From contig CANGNS010000004.1 of assembly GCA_947455465.1 (NCBI GenBank), positions 1-64,000 on the forward strand: 64,000 nucleotides of DNA, read 5' to 3'. The notes beneath the pieces are model-generated. The model had not been told where the DNA came from. It saw only the letters and a list, made by a program, of their open reading frames with translations, and did no database searches. Of this stretch, positions 9,188 to 17,229 are shown in pieces; position 1 is the stretch's first letter; every line of letters begins with the position of its first letter. Origin of the DNA: Comamonadaceae bacterium (GTDB lineage Bacteria; Pseudomonadota; Gammaproteobacteria; Burkholderiales; Burkholderiaceae_C). Made by a program: the position numbers and the translations under genes.

Positions 9188-11070
9188 ATCTCGACGTAGC
9201 CACCCAGTTCGATGGCGTGGTCCAGCGGAATCTTGAAGTATTCCGAGGCACCCTGCATCGAGCGGTGCATATAGATAAAGGGCGCCACCAACAGCGGGTT
9301 GGAATGGGTGGCCACCACCTGCTCTTTACCCACGAAGAAGGAAATCTCCATCAGGCTGAAGTGGAACTCGCGCGCCCGCAGGTAGGCCACCGCACGCATG
9401 ATGTGCATATCTTCCATAAAGCCAAAGCGCACTTCGACCGAGTGGAAGTTGTGGTCCAGGTGCTCAATGGTGACGCGCTCTTTGTCGTCCACATAGGGCT
9501 CATTGACCGTTTGGATGTGCATCAGGATGACGCGCTCGTGGATGACCTTGTTGTGCTTGATGTTGTGCAACAAAGACACCGGCACGATGTGCGAATGCGG
9601 CACCATAAAGATGGCCGTGCCGGCCACGCGCTGGGGCAGGCGGCCGTTCAGGCCATCCAAAAAGCCTTTGAGCTCGGTGGCCGCGTCCCAGCGCGCTTTG
9701 AGCAGGCGCTCGCGGCCGGTAATCCAGGAGACCATCATGAGCATCAGCACCGCCGCCACGCTGACGGGCAGCCAGCCGCCTTCGAAGAACTTGAACATAT
9801 TGGTGCCCAAGAACATCAGATCGATGGCAAACAAGGCGGTAAACAAGGGGACAAAAATCCATTTATTCCAACCACGGAAGGCCACCATCAGAAAGCCGGC
9901 CAAGATGGTGTCAATCGCCATGGCGCCCGTCACCGAAACGCCGTAGGCCGAGGCCAGGTTGTCCGATGTCTTAAAGCCCAACACCAGCACCACCACGCCC
10001 ACAAACAGCAAGATATTGATTTTGGACACATAGACCTGGCCCATTTCCTCGGGCGAGGTGTGTTTGACGCGCAAGCGCGGGATAAAACCCAAGCGCACCG
10101 CCTGCGTAGCGATGGAGAACGCACCCGAAATCACCGCCTGTGAGGCGATGATGGTGGCCAGTGCCGCCAACACCAGCATGGGCACCAGCGCCCAATCGGG
10201 CCCGAGGCGGTAAAACGGGTTGTCCAGCGCATTCGAATCTGACAACAACAAAGAACCTTGCCCGTAGTAATTAAGCAGGAGGCAGGGAAAGACCAAAAAC
10301 AACCAAGCGCGCTGAATCGGGGTACGGCCAAAATGGCCCATGTCGGCATACAGCGCCTCACCGCCCGTCACCGATAAGACCACCGAGCCCAAAATCGCGA
10401 TGGCCAAACCGGGGTGCTCCATCAACAAGCTCAGGCCCGCCCAGGGGTTGAGCGCCATAAAGACGCCGGGGTTATTCACAATTTCCACCAGGCCCAAGGC
10501 GCCCAAAGAGGCAAACCAGGCCAGCATGATGGGGCCAAAGACGATACCGATCTTGCCGGTGCCAAAGCGCTCAATGGCAAACAGCCCAGAAATCAGCGCC
10601 AGGGCAATCGGAATAATGAAGCGCTCCAGGTCCGGTGAAAGCACTTTGAGACCTTCGACCGCGCTGAGCACCGAAATAGCCGGGGTGATCATGCTGTCAC
10701 CAAAGAACAGCGCTGCGCCCAGGGCGCCGGCCAAGGTCACCACCCAGCGCCAGCGCGAACCCTCGCGCAAACCCGAGGAGACCAGCGCCGTCAAGGCAAA
10801 AATGCCGCCCTCGCCCTTGTTGTCGGCGCGCATGATGATGAACACATACTTGAGCATCACCACCACGATCAGCGCCCAGGTAATGAGCGAGAGCACGCCC
10901 AGCACCACGTGCGACAAATCGGTCCCGGCCACGCCGCCGGCCGACTCTACGGACACCTTGAGCGCATACAGCGGCGAGGTACCGATATCGCCGAAAACGA
11001 CGCCCAGGGCGCCCAAAATCAGAGCACCCATCTTGGCCGACGAATGGTCATTGGAATGTGAATTTGACAT
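9184..11070 (-). CDS. kup: Low-affinity potassium uptake protein Kup
   Basis: A 628-residue inner-membrane KUP/HAK/KT transporter importing potassium with protons. GALGVVFGDIGTSPLYALK near residues 17-35 is the family signature. About twelve hydrophobic segments follow, then a cytoplasmic C-terminal domain of about 170 residues. The length is normal. It is preceded by 126 bp of AT-rich sequence that probably holds its own promoter, downstream of the MinD-like gene on the same strand. Confidence 0.96.
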   Translation of the reverse strand: MSNSHSNDHSSAKMGALILGALGVVFGDIGTSPLYALKVSVESAGGVAGTDLSHVVLGVLSLITWALIVVVMLKYVFIIMRADNKGEGGIFALTALVSSGLREGSRWRWVVTLAGALGAALFFGDSMITPAISVLSAVEGLKVLSPDLERFIIPIALALISGLFAIERFGTGKIGIVFGPIMLAWFASLGALGLVEIVNNPGVFMALNPWAGLSLLMEHPGLAIAILGSVVLSVTGGEALYADMGHFGRTPIQRAWLFLVFPCLLLNYYGQGSLLLSDSNALDNPFYRLGPDWALVPMLVLAALATIIASQAVISGAFSIATQAVRLGFIPRLRVKHTSPEEMGQVYVSKINILLFVGVVVLVLGFKTSDNLASAYGVSVTGAMAIDTILAGFLMVAFRGWNKWIFVPLFTALFAIDLMFLGTNMFKFFEGGWLPVSVAAVLMLMMVSWITGRERLLKARWDAATELKGFLDGLNGRLPQRVAGTAIFMVPHSHIVPVSLLHNIKHNKVIHERVILMHIQTVNEPYVDDKERVTIEHLDHNFHSVEVRFGFMEDMHIMRAVAYLRAREFHFSLMEISFFVGKEQVVATHSNPLLVAPFIYMHRSMQGASEYFKIPLDHAIELGGYVEI

Positions 11071-11196
11071 TTTTAATTATGAAAAGTGTTTTTTTCATTC
11101 TAATTGACTCATGTCAAAACGCCACCGCCTAAGCGACGCCAGGATGAAATGGGGCTGTTTTAAGTCCTAAAAAGGCCGTCCGCCACCGGCAGGCGC

Positions 11197-12027
11197 CTAG
11201 TGCGTGGTCAGATCGTGCAGGTGCAGCAGGCGCTCGACAAAGTGGGCGATGCCCCCCTCGACGAACTTTTGCAGCGCCAAATGGCTGGTTTTGTCGGCGA
11301 TATGCCGAAAATCGCGCGCCCCGCGGCTGGTCGGGGCATGCTCGGTGACCGATAAATGCCGCGCACCGGCCTCCACAATCAGCTCGTCCTGGCTGACGCT
11401 GCCCAGGTAATGCAGGGGGCGGGCCAAAAAGCGCTGGCTGATTTTGTCCAGCACTTCGAACATTTTTTGACCCTCGGCCTCACTGTGCACGCCGTTGACG
11501 ATGATGTGGATTTCGTCAAGCTTGAAGTCGCTGCACAGCACCTTGATCATGGCGTAGGCGTCTGTCACGCCGGCCTGGTCGTTGCGCACCACAATAATGC
11601 GTCGGCTGGTACTGGCCATAAACGACAGGACCGAGGTCTCGGTGCCCGGCGGCATGTCCACAATCAAAAAGTCCAGCTCGCTCTCCAGCGCGCCAAACTG
11701 CTCGACCACGCGGGTGGCCTTGGCCGGGTCCAGGGTGGTCATGGCCTCGATGGTGTTGGCCCCGGCGATCAAGTTGATACCGTAGCGGCGCTTGAGAATA
11801 ATCTCGCGCAGCGACTTCTCGCCGCCCAAAAAATGCCCCAGATGGAAGGGGCAGACCGTGCCCAGCGCCTCCTGGGCGTTGTGGATACTGGAGTTGGCAT
11901 CCAAAATCATCACGGAATAGCCCATATCGTGCAGCGCCACCGCCAGGTTGACCGACACCGTGGTCTTACCTACGCCTGACTGGCCGCTGGTAATACCTAA
12001 TACTTGGCAGTGCGTGGGCTTTTCCAT
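11197..12027 (-). CDS. MinD/ParA-family ATPase, FlhG-like, with altered Walker A
   Basis: A 276-residue SIMIBI-class ATPase. The P-loop is SGQSGVGKTT (residues 14-23), with VDMPPGT as Walker B and a LDANSSI switch block. Comparison with MinD/FlhG shows that the usual signature lysine of the deviant Walker A (GKGGVGKT) is replaced by Gln16. The remaining blocks (DAN, LG, IIxKRRYGINLIAG) resemble FlhG, which limits flagellar number or places polar machinery. No flagellar gene is nearby. It diverges from gnd and is upstream of kup. Family is clear, role uncertain. Confidence 0.75.
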   Translation of the reverse strand: MEKPTHCQVLGITSGQSGVGKTTVSVNLAVALHDMGYSVMILDANSSIHNAQEALGTVCPFHLGHFLGGEKSLREIILKRRYGINLIAGANTIEAMTTLDPAKATRVVEQFGALESELDFLIVDMPPGTETSVLSFMASTSRRIIVVRNDQAGVTDAYAMIKVLCSDFKLDEIHIIVNGVHSEAEGQKMFEVLDKISQRFLARPLHYLGSVSQDELIVEAGARHLSVTEHAPTSRGARDFRHIADKTSHLALQKFVEGGIAHFVERLLHLHDLTTH

Positions 12028-12236
12028 GAGATTCCTTCCAAACTAAATGCAGTGGGCCACGAATAGTGTTAATTCATCAATATTAACGAATTTCACAATT
12101 TTGCAGCATACGCTGTATGGCGGTGTCGCCGTGTTTACGCGCCGTAACCGGCTTGTCGCGGCCTTGCAAGTAGTTTGGTTCATAATAGATTTTCTATTTT
12201 TCGCATATCTTTTAAATTAAACAGATTGGAGTCAAT

Positions 12237-13217
12237 ATGCAGCTGGGAATGATTGGACTGGGTCGCATGGGCGGCAATATCGTGCGCCGCCTGATGCGCA
12301 ACGGACATAACTGCGTCGTGTATGACACCAACGCCGCCAGCGTGGCCCAGCTCGCCACCGAGGGCGCCACGCCCAGCCAGGACATGGCCAGCTTTATCAG
12401 CCAGCTGCAAAAACCGCGCGCCGTCTGGGTCATGCTGCCGGCGGGCGCCATTACCGAATCGACCGTCAACACCCTGTCCGGCTTGCTGGAGGCCGGCGAC
12501 ATCATCATTGACGGCGGCAACTCCAATTACCAGGACGACGTGCGCCGCGCCAAGGCGCTGGCCGAAAAAGGCATCCGCTACATCGACGTGGGCACCAGCG
12601 GCGGCGTGTGGGGCCTGGACCGGGGCTATTGCATGATGATCGGCGGCGACAAAGCCGCTTTTGACCACCTGGACCCGATCTTCAAAACCCTGGCGCCCGG
12701 CATCGGCACCATTGAGAAAACTCCCGGTCGCGAAGGCCGCAAATCGACCGCGGAAGACGGCTATCTGTACACCGGCCCGGCCGGCTCGGGCCACTTTGTC
12801 AAGATGGTGCACAACGGCATCGAATACGGGCTGATGCAGGCCTACGGCGAAGGCCTGGACATTCTTAAGGGTGTCAACCAAGACAGCATCCCCGCCGAGC
12901 GCCGCTACGACCTGAACCTGGCCGACATTACCGAACTGTGGCGCCGGGGCAGCGTGGTCTCGTCCTGGCTGCTGGACCTGACCGCCATCTCGCTGGCCGA
13001 AGACCCGGAGCTCAAGTCCTACTCGGGCTACGTGGAAGACTCCGGCGAAGGCCGCTGGACTATCCAGGCCGCGATCGAAGAAGCCGTGCCCGCCGACGTG
13101 CTGACCGCCGCCCTGTACACCCGCTTTCGCTCGCGCAAAGAGCACACGTTTGCAGAAAAAGTGCTCTCGGCCATGCGCAAGCAGTTCGGCGGCCACAAAG
13201 AACCCGGCAAAGCATAA
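12237..13217 (+). CDS. gnd: 6-phosphogluconate dehydrogenase, short form (decarboxylating)
   Basis: A 326-residue enzyme converting 6-phosphogluconate to ribulose 5-phosphate and CO2. GLGRMG (residues 7-12) is the nucleotide site and [12 protein letters not shown] holds the catalytic lysine region. It is the short type (about 300-330 residues), lacking the C-terminal extension of the 468-residue E. coli Gnd. Strand beta-2 ends in Asp30 rather than the Asn-Arg used for NADP, so NAD preference is inferred. GGAG lies 7 bp before the ATG. Nine bases separate it from zwf, so they form an operon. Confidence 0.93.
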   Translation: MQLGMIGLGRMGGNIVRRLMRNGHNCVVYDTNAASVAQLATEGATPSQDMASFISQLQKPRAVWVMLPAGAITESTVNTLSGLLEAGDIIIDGGNSNYQDDVRRAKALAEKGIRYIDVGTSGGVWGLDRGYCMMIGGDKAAFDHLDPIFKTLAPGIGTIEKTPGREGRKSTAEDGYLYTGPAGSGHFVKMVHNGIEYGLMQAYGEGLDILKGVNQDSIPAERRYDLNLADITELWRRGSVVSSWLLDLTAISLAEDPELKSYSGYVEDSGEGRWTIQAAIEEAVPADVLTAALYTRFRSRKEHTFAEKVLSAMRKQFGGHKEPGKA

Positions 13218-13226
13218 GGAGCACCC

Positions 13227-14759
13227 GTGGCACAAGACATCGAACACGAAAAAACCGCCCACGGCGAACGCGCACCCGCCTGTACCGTCGTCATCTTTGG
13301 CGCCGGCGGCGACCTGACCAAGCGCTTGCTCATGCCCGCGCTCTACAACCTGGCGCGCACCAATCTGCTGCCCACCAACTTCGCGCTGATCGGCGTGGAC
13401 CGGCTGGAAATGAGCGACGAGGCCTTTCGCAGCCACGTAGAAGAGTCGGTGCGCGCTTTCGCCGCCGACAAGCACTACGCCCAAACCCTGGACGAAGGCA
13501 ACCTCAAGCGCCTGCTGGCCAGCATGACGTATTTGTCAGCCGACTTTGGCGCCGCCGCGTCCTACGTCGAGCTGGGCAAGCGCCTGGAAGCGGTCAAGGT
13601 CAGCCACCATGTCAATGACAACGTGATGTTTTACCTGGCCGTCGGTGCGCGCTTTTTCGGCGGCATCGTCGACCAGCTGGGCGCTGCCGGTCTGGTCACC
13701 GAGACCAACCACAAGTGGCGTCGCGTCGTGGTCGAAAAGCCTTTTGGCAGCGACCTGGCCTCGGCCCAGGCGCTCAATACCCAGCTGCGCCACAGCCTGG
13801 CCGAATCGCAGATTTACCGCATGGACCACTTCCTGGGCAAGGAAACCGTGCAAAACATCATGCTCATGCGCTTTGCCAACGGCATCTTCGAGCCGCTGTG
13901 GAACCGCGACCATATCGACCATGTGCAAATCACCGTGGCCGAGACCGTGGGCGTGGAAAAACGCGCGGCCTTTTACGAGACCACCGGCGCCATGCGCGAC
14001 ATGATGCCCAACCACGTCTTTCAGTTGCTGGCCCTGACAGCCATGGAGTCGCCCGCCTCGTTTGATGCCGACGCCGTGCGCAATGAAAAAACCAAGGTGC
14101 TGCAATCGGTGCACCGCGTGGACGCCGTCACCGACAGCGTGCGCGCCCAGTACAGCGCAGGCAGCCGCGATGGCCAAGCCCTGGCTGGCTACCTGCAAGA
14201 AGATGGCGTCAACCCCGGTAGCAAGACCGAAACCTATGTCGCCCTGAAACTAGGCATCGACAACTGGCGCTGGGCCGGCGTGCCCTTTTACCTGCGCACC
14301 GGCAAGGCCATGGCCAAGCGGCAAAGCGAGATCGTTATCCAGTTCAAGCGCCCGCCGTTTTCGCTGTTCCGCGACACGGCCACCGAAGAACTCACGCCCA
14401 ACGCGCTGGTCATCAAGCTACAGCCCGACGAAGGCGCCATGCTCACTTTCGGCGCCAAAATCCCTGGCCCAAAAATCCAAATCGGCCAGGTGCACATGGA
14501 CTTCCACTACAAGGACTACTTCCAAAACGCGCCCAGCACCGGCTACGAAACCCTGATCTACGACTGCATGATTGGCGACGCCACCCTCTTCCAGCGCTCG
14601 GACAGCGTGATGGCCGGCTGGGACATCGTGCGCCCCTTGCAGGAATACTGGGCCGACCCCAAAGCCCCGCTGGCGCACTATGCGGCGGGCTCCGAAGGCC
14701 CGGCCGCCGCCGACGCTTTGCTGGGCGAGAGCCACCGCGCTTGGCGCACGCTGGCTTAA
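13227..14759 (+). CDS. zwf: Glucose-6-phosphate 1-dehydrogenase
   Basis: A 510-residue enzyme oxidising glucose 6-phosphate to 6-phosphogluconolactone. It has the N-terminal GAGGDLTKR nucleotide motif, the EKPFGSDL block and the active-site block RMDHFLGKE. It starts at a GTG with AAGGAG 5 bp upstream (13217-13222), overlapping the gnd stop. No lactonase gene follows, so the 6PGL step must be encoded elsewhere. Its end overlaps the convergent DUF1835-like gene by 4 bp. Confidence 0.96.
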   Translation: MAQDIEHEKTAHGERAPACTVVIFGAGGDLTKRLLMPALYNLARTNLLPTNFALIGVDRLEMSDEAFRSHVEESVRAFAADKHYAQTLDEGNLKRLLASMTYLSADFGAAASYVELGKRLEAVKVSHHVNDNVMFYLAVGARFFGGIVDQLGAAGLVTETNHKWRRVVVEKPFGSDLASAQALNTQLRHSLAESQIYRMDHFLGKETVQNIMLMRFANGIFEPLWNRDHIDHVQITVAETVGVEKRAAFYETTGAMRDMMPNHVFQLLALTAMESPASFDADAVRNEKTKVLQSVHRVDAVTDSVRAQYSAGSRDGQALAGYLQEDGVNPGSKTETYVALKLGIDNWRWAGVPFYLRTGKAMAKRQSEIVIQFKRPPFSLFRDTATEELTPNALVIKLQPDEGAMLTFGAKIPGPKIQIGQVHMDFHYKDYFQNAPSTGYETLIYDCMIGDATLFQRSDSVMAGWDIVRPLQEYWADPKAPLAHYAAGSEGPAAADALLGESHRAWRTLA

Positions 14760-15553
14760 ACCGGTAAAGCGCAGCCCTGGCCCACGGGGCTGCGTACTTG
14801 CCAGTACGCCGGGTTGGGGTGGCTGGCATCCAAGTGCAAGCGCCCCTGGCCCGCCAAATACTGCAGCCGGTAGTACAAAAACGCATCGCTGCATGACTGG
14901 GCTGCGTCCGCCTGGTGCGCCCCGGCAACGCGGCCCGCCAGCTGCGCCACCGGGCTGCACAGGGCGAGCAATTCGGCATCAAAAATCGACTCGGGTACGC
15001 CCACCGGCTGGCCGCCTTGCAGCACGCGCAGCAGCGCGTTGCTGTAGGTCAGCGCCTTCCACTGCGCGGACAAATCGGCCTGGCGCTTGCGCGGCAGCGG
15101 CTGGGCCAGCGCCTCCAGGCGCGCCAAATCCTGTGGGCTGAGTGCACCGAGCGGCGCGGCCACGTCGGGCAGCCAGCTGGCATCGGCCACCCACAGCGGC
15201 GTGCCCGGCCACAGTGCGCACACGGCGCGCAGCAGCAACTGCCCCTCGGCCGTGCCATCGCACCACAGCAGCGCGGGCTGGCCGCTGCGCGGCGGCGGGC
15301 GCAAATCGCGCAGGCCAATATGCCCGCGCAAAGACTCCAAAAGCGGCCCGCGCCACTGCGCATCGACCTGCCAAACGCGGGCAAAGTAGGCCCAGCGCGC
15401 CTGGCGCCCCGCCTCGGTGCCCATGCTCTGCAAAGGCCCGTGGGCCAGCAGCTCGTTGCACTCGCGCAAGCGGTGCCCGCGCCTGCCGTAAATAAGCGTA
15501 GAAATACCAAAAGCGGCGCTGCCGGGGGGGCTGAGGTGCAGGGTGGGGAGCAT
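14756..15553 (-). CDS. DUF1835-like hypothetical protein
   Basis: A 265-residue soluble protein. The N-terminal pattern LHLSPPGSAA...CNELLAHGPL resembles DUF1835 proteins (often paired with a DUF3658 tail); function is unknown. The start is unusual. The first 13 codons lie inside a 40-bp sequence that is repeated exactly 986 bp upstream (16499-16538). Just before this copy there is no good ribosome site, whereas the upstream copy has GGAAATCGCC before a TTG at the equivalent position. The gene may therefore have been separated from its original start by an insertion. The family call is by eye only. Confidence 0.55.
   Translation of the reverse strand: MLPTLHLSPPGSAAFGISTLIYGRRGHRLRECNELLAHGPLQSMGTEAGRQARWAYFARVWQVDAQWRGPLLESLRGHIGLRDLRPPPRSGQPALLWCDGTAEGQLLLRAVCALWPGTPLWVADASWLPDVAAPLGALSPQDLARLEALAQPLPRKRQADLSAQWKALTYSNALLRVLQGGQPVGVPESIFDAELLALCSPVAQLAGRVAGAHQADAAQSCSDAFLYYRLQYLAGQGRLHLDASHPNPAYWQVRSPVGQGCALPV
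15513..15552. repeat. 40-bp direct repeat, left copy
   Basis: Identical over 40 bp to 16499-16538, offset 986 bp, same orientation, including a run of seven G. It encodes the first residues (LPTLHLSPPGSAA) of the DUF1835-like protein. The identity ends at the second base of that gene's start codon. Confidence 0.9.
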
Positions 15554-15587
15554 AGAAAAAATGAGAGCTAAACAGAGACTTACGCGA

Positions 15588-16196
15588 TCAGGCCGAGGCT
15601 GCACTTTGGACTTTGCCGCGCAAATGTATGCTCTCCAAAAGCTCTGCAATTGACCGACCGGTTTCTAGCATCGCCATGGCAGATATCGGCCCTGCATCTA
15701 TTTTTCCGGTCTGGTGCCTCAATAATTGATTCATGGCGTTGAGAGCCTGGCAGGCCCGCGCAATATCCATGTGCGCCCGCTCCAATGGGTAGTTTTGCTG
15801 CTCTTGCAACCATTGCAATACCTCTGCCAAATGCCAGGTTGGCGCGCTTCCCTCGTGAATGGGCGACGGGAAGCTAGACCAATGCGTTTGCGTCAATTTG
15901 TGCAAGTTTTGTCGGGTCACGCCAACGTAGGTGGCGATTTCCGATAAACCTACAAAATCAGGTCCGGCTTCCACCAATTGGGCGGAGGCAATGGTGCGGT
16001 AAACGTCCTCGACCGCCGAGCGCAAGGCCATTTCGGCCGACCGCGCAGCGCGCACAAATTGCAATCCGAGCCGCCCGACTTTGCCGATACCGACGGTGGC
16101 GTCCGTGCAGCCTTGGGCCCCAAGGCGCTCTACCAGTGCATCCATATCAGTTTCATGCGCTGGCAATTTGTATTTGAGGGTGAATGTGTAATCCAT
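15588..16196 (-). CDS. HTH DNA-binding protein, probable antitoxin/regulator of the HicA-like gene
   Basis: A 202-residue protein. The N-terminal half (YTFTLKYKLP...) looks like a small alpha/beta domain. Residues of about 100-150 (GLSEIATYVGVTRQNLHKL, then a WHLAEVLQWL block) form a MerR-like or winged HTH. From memory, proteins of this type lie next to HicA-like genes, as here. The ATG at 16196 has GAG 7 bp upstream; a TTG at 16202 is an alternative. It starts 18 bp after the stop of the HicA-like gene, so the pair is probably one operon with a self-regulating DNA-binding partner. Toxin-antitoxin function is inferred. Confidence 0.6.
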   Translation of the reverse strand: MDYTFTLKYKLPAHETDMDALVERLGAQGCTDATVGIGKVGRLGLQFVRAARSAEMALRSAVEDVYRTIASAQLVEAGPDFVGLSEIATYVGVTRQNLHKLTQTHWSSFPSPIHEGSAPTWHLAEVLQWLQEQQNYPLERAHMDIARACQALNAMNQLLRHQTGKIDAGPISAMAMLETGRSIAELLESIHLRGKVQSAASA

Positions 16197-16214
16197 AGTC
16201 AAGCTCGATTTAGT

Positions 16215-16376
16215 TCATTCAATACAAAACTCTCCACATCGGCAATCGGCTGCATTGGCGGGGCAATACATCTTTCCCCAAGCGTGCGAGCCGCCCTGCA
16301 CCACGCGCCAACCCTGACTCTCGGCGTACTGCAAGGCCTTTTCCACGTCCTTTTTGGGGTGTGCGGAGCGCTTCAT
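16215..16376 (-). CDS. HicA-like small protein, probably C-terminally shortened
   Basis: A 53-residue protein (59 if the ATG at 16394 is used) read from the raw sequence. The block YAESQGWRVVQGGSHAWG resembles HicA mRNA-interferase folds, in which the His of a GSH motif is catalytic. It is followed by a cysteine-rich segment (YCPANAADCRCGEFC). The MKRSAHPKKD start matches what I recall of this cysteine-bearing HicA-like family, whose members continue another 25-30 residues after FCI. Here a TGA follows at once, so the C-terminus may be lost. It is transcribed towards the HTH gene and preceded by a 16-bp palindrome. Confidence 0.55.
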   Translation of the reverse strand: MKRSAHPKKDVEKALQYAESQGWRVVQGGSHAWGKMYCPANAADCRCGEFCIE

Positions 16377-16408
16377 CGCCACAGTCTTTCGCATAATAAA
16401 ACTAATTG

Positions 16409-16424
16409 GTTGTCAATTGACAAC
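16409..16424. promoter_or_regulatory. Perfect 16-bp palindrome, candidate operator of the HicA-like/HTH operon
   Basis: GTTGTCAATTGACAAC is a perfect palindrome 33 bp upstream of the chosen start of the HicA-like gene (15 bp upstream of the alternative ATG at 16394). It contains TTGACA and lies just after an AT-rich TATATT stretch. Position and symmetry fit an operator bound by the cassette's own HTH protein. Confidence 0.55.
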
Positions 16425-16498
16425 TTGAAAAAATATATCTGAAACCGTCGTTACGAGGCAACGCACGCCTAACGCGCCTACAAACCGCACCGGCGCAG

Positions 16499-16538
16499 GC
16501 GGCGCTGCCGGGGGGGCTGAGGTGCAGGGTGGGGAGCA
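16499..16538. repeat. 40-bp direct repeat, right copy
   Basis: Exact copy of 15513-15552. On the minus strand it follows the DUF2442 stop codon directly: GGAAATCGCC, then TTG CTC CCC, so it looks like the start of the DUF1835-like gene with a ribosome site. After 13 codons it diverges into unrelated sequence leading to the HicA-like gene. Confidence 0.9.
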
Positions 16539-16549
16539 AGGCGATTTCC

Positions 16550-16966
16550 TCAGGCTGAGGCTGATTTTTTGGGGCGACCGCCTTTGGTGCCATTGCGCCG
16601 GGCGGCCTGTGCTTTTGCCGCGCTTTGGGACTGGCCGCCGGCCCTGCCGTTTTGCGCTGCAATCCAGCGGCGCGAACCCAGTAGGCCGTCTAAGAGCGCG
16701 GGCAAATACACATCGGCGTCCAGGGCGGGGAAATGCAAGCCCAGGCCTGAAGGGCTGATTTGCACCACCTCTAAGTCGGCCGTCTGCGCCGCTTCCAGAC
16801 CTTGCGCCAAATGCGGTGCAAAAGCGAGCTCCACCCCCGAATCGAGCCGCACCACCAAGCGTTTACGCCGTTTGTCAAAACGCACGGTCCTCGCCAATGC
16901 GTGGCGCGCTTGCAATTGGGCACCACGCTGCTTGGCGGCGTCGAAGTCTTCGTTAGAAATCGCCAT
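16550..16966 (-). CDS. DUF2442 domain protein
   Basis: A 138-residue protein with a DUF2442 core at about residues 20-95 (VRFDKRRKRLVVRLDSG; ISPSGLGLHFPALDADVYLPALL) and a basic, alanine-rich tail ending GGRPKKSASA. Function is unknown. DUF2442 proteins are commonly found beside DUF4160 proteins and have been suggested to act as toxin-antitoxin-like pairs. Here the start overlaps the end of the DUF4160 gene by 14 bp, which implies translational coupling. Confidence 0.8.
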   Translation of the reverse strand: MAISNEDFDAAKQRGAQLQARHALARTVRFDKRRKRLVVRLDSGVELAFAPHLAQGLEAAQTADLEVVQISPSGLGLHFPALDADVYLPALLDGLLGSRRWIAAQNGRAGGQSQSAAKAQAARRNGTKGGRPKKSASA

Positions 16967-17201
16967 ATAGGGCTCTCCATGCGCGGCACATAGGGGCTAA
17001 ATGCGCCTCCAGTTGAAGCAGCACTTTGTTTAAATCGCCTCGGCTAAAACCGTAGTTTTCACGCAGTACCGGCGGACCGTCGGGGCACTGCAAATGGAAC
17101 ACGGCCTCGCACCCGCCGCCCAACACATGGACATGCGCTGGACGGTGATCGTTGGGATAAATCGCGACGCGCCAAGCAAATATCGTCAAAATCGTGGGCA
17201 T
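16953..17201 (-). CDS. DUF4160 domain protein
   Basis: An 82-residue protein with the DUF4160 pattern: an N-terminal PTI, then NDHRPAHVHVLG with paired histidines, and a C-terminal alpha-helical LLQLEAHL. It is the first gene of the DUF4160-DUF2442 overlap pair and lies 28 bp downstream of the restriction-modification gene. Function is unknown; a toxin-like role is only suggested by the pairing. Confidence 0.8.
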   Translation of the reverse strand: MPTILTIFAWRVAIYPNDHRPAHVHVLGGGCEAVFHLQCPDGPPVLRENYGFSRGDLNKVLLQLEAHLAPMCRAWRALYGDF

Positions 17202-17229
17202 TTTCTCATAAACCTAAACAGCTTGGGTT

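Noticed and set aside
12028-12236. Replication origin or parS site near the ParA/MinD-like gene
   Set aside because: No ParB gene, no parS-like 16-mer and no DnaA-box cluster; only short AT-rich inverted repeats are seen.
12180-13484. Long minus-strand open frame across gnd and the start of zwf
   Set aside because: Its product is low-complexity His/Gly/Ala-rich, without motif, and it lies opposite clear enzymes.
16402-16662. Minus-strand frame of 86 codons containing LPTLHLSPPGSAA
   Set aside because: It is made of the 40-bp repeat plus antisense or intergenic sequence; it is a relic of the repeat, not a gene.
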